Positions 62,027-64,000 of a stretch of DNA of 64,000 nucleotides are shown piece by piece (positions within the stretch are counted from its first letter, which is position 1; every line of letters begins with the position of its first letter). The notes below the pieces were generated by a model, which ran no database searches, was not told the origin of the DNA, and saw only the letters and a list, made by a program, of their open reading frames with translations. The position numbers and the translations under genes are program-made. This DNA is from Catenibacillus sp964565805 (GTDB lineage Bacteria; Bacillota; Clostridia; Lachnospirales; Lachnospiraceae): the NCBI GenBank assembly GCA_964565805.1, contig CAZMGH010000012.1, forward strand, positions 1 through 64,000. Reading direction: 5' to 3'.

Positions 62027-64000
62027 ATGGGAGCATTTGAAAAAATTAAAAGCGGATGGCCTGGGATGGATGAACTTCTGGACTCCATCCGCATGGGGGA
62101 CAATGTCGTCTGGAGCGTTTCCAGTTTGGATGATTTCCGCTATTTTGCCATTCCCTTTGCCGAACAGGCCATAAAGGATGGCCGCAACCTGATCTACATG
62201 CGTTTTGGCGGCCACGAACCTATTTTAACCCCCAGAGATGGACTGAAAATCTATGAATTTGATCCGGATCAGGGGTTTGAAGCATTTACTGTGGATATTT
62301 ATAACTGTATCACCCGGGAAGGCCGGGATGCATTTTACGTTTTTGACAGTCTGTCATCCCTCCAGTCTGTATGGTATACGGATCTGATGATGGGAAATTT
62401 TTTTCGGGTCACCTGCCCTTATTTGTTTAAGCTGGATACTGTGGCTTATTTTCCCATCATCCGAGGCAGACACTCCTTTGACGCCATTGCCAGGATCCGG
62501 GATACAACTCAGCTCTTCCTGGAAGTGTACCGAGGGGATCAGATTTATATTCATCCCCTGAAAGTATGGAACCGATATTCTGCAAAAATGTTTATGGCCC
62601 ACGCATGTACGCCTGGAGAAAATGATTTCCATCCGGTCACAGACGGCGTGGCATTAAGCAGATATTATCAGCTGCTTGAAGAAGAGAATCTTTCTAAACA
62701 GGACCAGAATTATGACAGCTACGACCGATTTTTTTCTCTGGCAAAGCTGGAATATCAGCACGGGACTTTCAGTGAAGAAACCCAGCAGCAGATTATTGAG
62801 AGTACTATGACCAAGGACCCAAGGCTTCAGAAAATGGTAAAAACCTATTTTACCCCGGCAGATTATTTTAAGCTGCGGGACAGAATGGTCGGCAGCGGTT
62901 CCATCGGCGGCAAAGCCTGCGGTATGCTCCTTGCCAGAAAGATTATTCATACACACATCCCGGAATATGTAAAATACAATGAGCTCCATGACTCCTATTA
63001 CATTGGCTCTGATGTATTTTATACCTATATTGTATCCAACAACTGCTGGGAGCTTCGTATATCCCAGCGCACAGATGAAGGCTATTTTCAGTATGCGGAT
63101 GCATTGAAAAATGCTCTACTTTCCGGCGAGTTTCCCTCCAATATCCGGGAAAAATTCCGCACGCTTCTTGAATATTACGGCCCCAGCCCGATTATCGTCC
63201 GTTCTTCCAGCTTTCTTGAGGATGGCTTTGGTAATGCTTTTGCCGGGAAATATGAATCTGTGTTCTGCGTCAACCGGGGAACACCTGAGGAGCGGCTGAA
63301 AGCTTTTGAGGATGCGGTGCGCACGGTTTATGCCAGCACCATGGATATTTCTGCCCTTGAATACCGGAAAATCCAGGGTCTGGAACACCGGGATGAGCAA
63401 ATGGCTGTCCTTGTCCAGAGAGTTTCCGGATCTTACTGGGGAGATTACTTTTTCCCTTCCGCCGCAGGGGTGGGCTACAGCCGGAGCTTTTATAAGCTGG
63501 ATAAAAATATGGACCCTTCGGCCGGACTTTTGCGTATTGTTGCCGGGCTTGGCACCCTCGCTGTGGACCGTACAGAAAACGACTACCCCAGACTTGTAAA
63601 CCTTGACCGTCCCGCTGTATCCATGTATAAAAACGGCGCCGACCGGCACCGTTTTTCTCAGAGAAATATGGATGTACTGGATACCCGGAACAATGCCCTG
63701 GTCACCATTCCCGGGGATGAGATCATAGCGCAGCTCCCCCTCTGGTTTAAGCGGGCAGTTATGGAAAGGGATTATGAGGCGGAAGAAGCCTTAAAACGCA
63801 TGGGCAAACGCCGGGAAGTATGGTTCATCACCTGTCAAAAGCTTCTGGAAAACCGGCTGTTTACAGATTTCATAAAAAAAATGCTAAAAACTCTGGAGAC
63901 AGTTTATGAGAATCCTGTAGATATTGAATATACGGTCAATCTGGATGAAAAAGGAGACTTTGTTTTGAATCTTGTCCAATGCCGTCCCTTATGCGCGGGA
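62027..64000 (+). CDS. PEP/pyruvate-binding domain protein, cut by window end
   Basis: The first 658 residues, open to the window edge. ACAGGAGG precedes the ATG. Residues about 1-200 resemble a KaiC/RecA-like fold without Walker A (WPGMDELLDSIRMGDNVVWS, NLIYMRFGGHEPI, AFYVFDSLSSLQSVW). From about 290 it is a PPDK N-terminal-type ATP-grasp domain: GSGSIGGKACGMLLARKI, IIVRSSSFLEDGFGNAFAGKY, AVLVQRVSGSYWGDYFFPSAAG, LNLVQCRPL. The family phosphorylates PEP or pyruvate or related acceptors; the exact reaction is unknown. Confidence 0.85.
   Translation, partial: MGAFEKIKSGWPGMDELLDSIRMGDNVVWSVSSLDDFRYFAIPFAEQAIKDGRNLIYMRFGGHEPILTPRDGLKIYEFDPDQGFEAFTVDIYNCITREGRDAFYVFDSLSSLQSVWYTDLMMGNFFRVTCPYLFKLDTVAYFPIIRGRHSFDAIARIRDTTQLFLEVYRGDQIYIHPLKVWNRYSAKMFMAHACTPGENDFHPVTDGVALSRYYQLLEEENLSKQDQNYDSYDRFFSLAKLEYQHGTFSEETQQQIIESTMTKDPRLQKMVKTYFTPADYFKLRDRMVGSGSIGGKACGMLLARKIIHTHIPEYVKYNELHDSYYIGSDVFYTYIVSNNCWELRISQRTDEGYFQYADALKNALLSGEFPSNIREKFRTLLEYYGPSPIIVRSSSFLEDGFGNAFAGKYESVFCVNRGTPEERLKAFEDAVRTVYASTMDISALEYRKIQGLEHRDEQMAVLVQRVSGSYWGDYFFPSAAGVGYSRSFYKLDKNMDPSAGLLRIVAGLGTLAVDRTENDYPRLVNLDRPAVSMYKNGADRHRFSQRNMDVLDTRNNALVTIPGDEIIAQLPLWFKRAVMERDYEAEEALKRMGKRREVWFITCQKLLENRLFTDFIKKMLKTLETVYENPVDIEYTVNLDEKGDFVLNLVQCRPLCAG

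Noticed and set aside
1..64000. CRISPR array, rRNA operon, intact insertion sequence
   Set aside because: No regularly spaced repeats, no rRNA signatures and no complete transposase gene were found on reading both strands.

Overview
The window looks like chromosomal DNA of a strictly anaerobic, Gram-positive Clostridia bacterium, most likely a Lachnospiraceae-type gut commensal. The basis is strong AGGAGG-type ribosome binding sites on almost every gene, consensus SigA promoters with 17-bp spacers, and family-typical genes: a YerC/DUF1836 pair, mcsA-mcsB-clpC, a DUF6472-type mini-protein, a VanZ protein and paired YesMN/LplB/YtcP carbohydrate ABC genes. Most genes lie on the minus strand. One 100-N scaffold gap (41304-41403) interrupts a gene, but identical 55-bp ends flank it, so it is probably an assembly artefact.

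Layout. 0.4-6.2 kb: a complete urease operon ureABC - AmiS/UreI-type channel - ureEFGD behind a divergent promoter region shared with a PLP aminotransferase (6.6-7.8 kb). 7.9-16 kb: radA, a small unknown gene, clpC-mcsB-mcsA and, where CtsR would be expected, a GntR/YtrA-type repressor with a palindrome over its own -10 box; a duplicated CmpB-type membrane protein is divergent to it. 16-19.6 kb: purE-purM-purN-purD. 19.7-26.5 kb: M29 aminopeptidase, small membrane proteins, pyrE and an LtaS-like sulfatase with a long low-complexity N-terminus. 26.6-29.1 kb: AraC regulator, DUF1836 protein, YerC.

29.3-35.6 kb: a LysR-linked redox cluster: a FrdA/UrdA-like flavoprotein, an iron-sulfur-rich NuoG/GltD-like fusion and a NuoF-like subunit without the FMN loop. 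36-45 kb: a YesMN two-component system and a carbohydrate-type ABC importer whose operon contains a second flavoprotein, this one with an N-terminal two-cluster ferredoxin. Together these suggest import or reduction of an unidentified electron acceptor. 45.3-46.9 kb: a dead integrative element (repressor with two nonsense codons, truncated integrase) abutting a tRNA-Leu with the rare AAG anticodon.

47-55.2 kb: glycerol/glycerol-3-phosphate catabolism: GlpA-like dehydrogenase, second FAD oxidoreductase, DUF1667 protein, sugar-phosphate isomerase-like protein, the antiterminator GlpP and glpK. The glpA-like leader carries a 20-bp perfect terminator directly before the ribosome binding site, the expected kind of GlpP target. 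Between glpA and glpK sits a decayed second YesMN/LplB/YtcP locus. 55.3-64 kb: small conserved proteins, a phosphoesterase, a NifX-SlyD fusion with a His/Cys-rich linker, a TOTE-type primase-helicase-PLD protein, a yaaA fragment, and a PEP-binding protein cut by the window end behind a leader terminator.

Two families of short intergenic repeats recur (three copies each). No CRISPR array, rRNA or intact insertion sequence was found.
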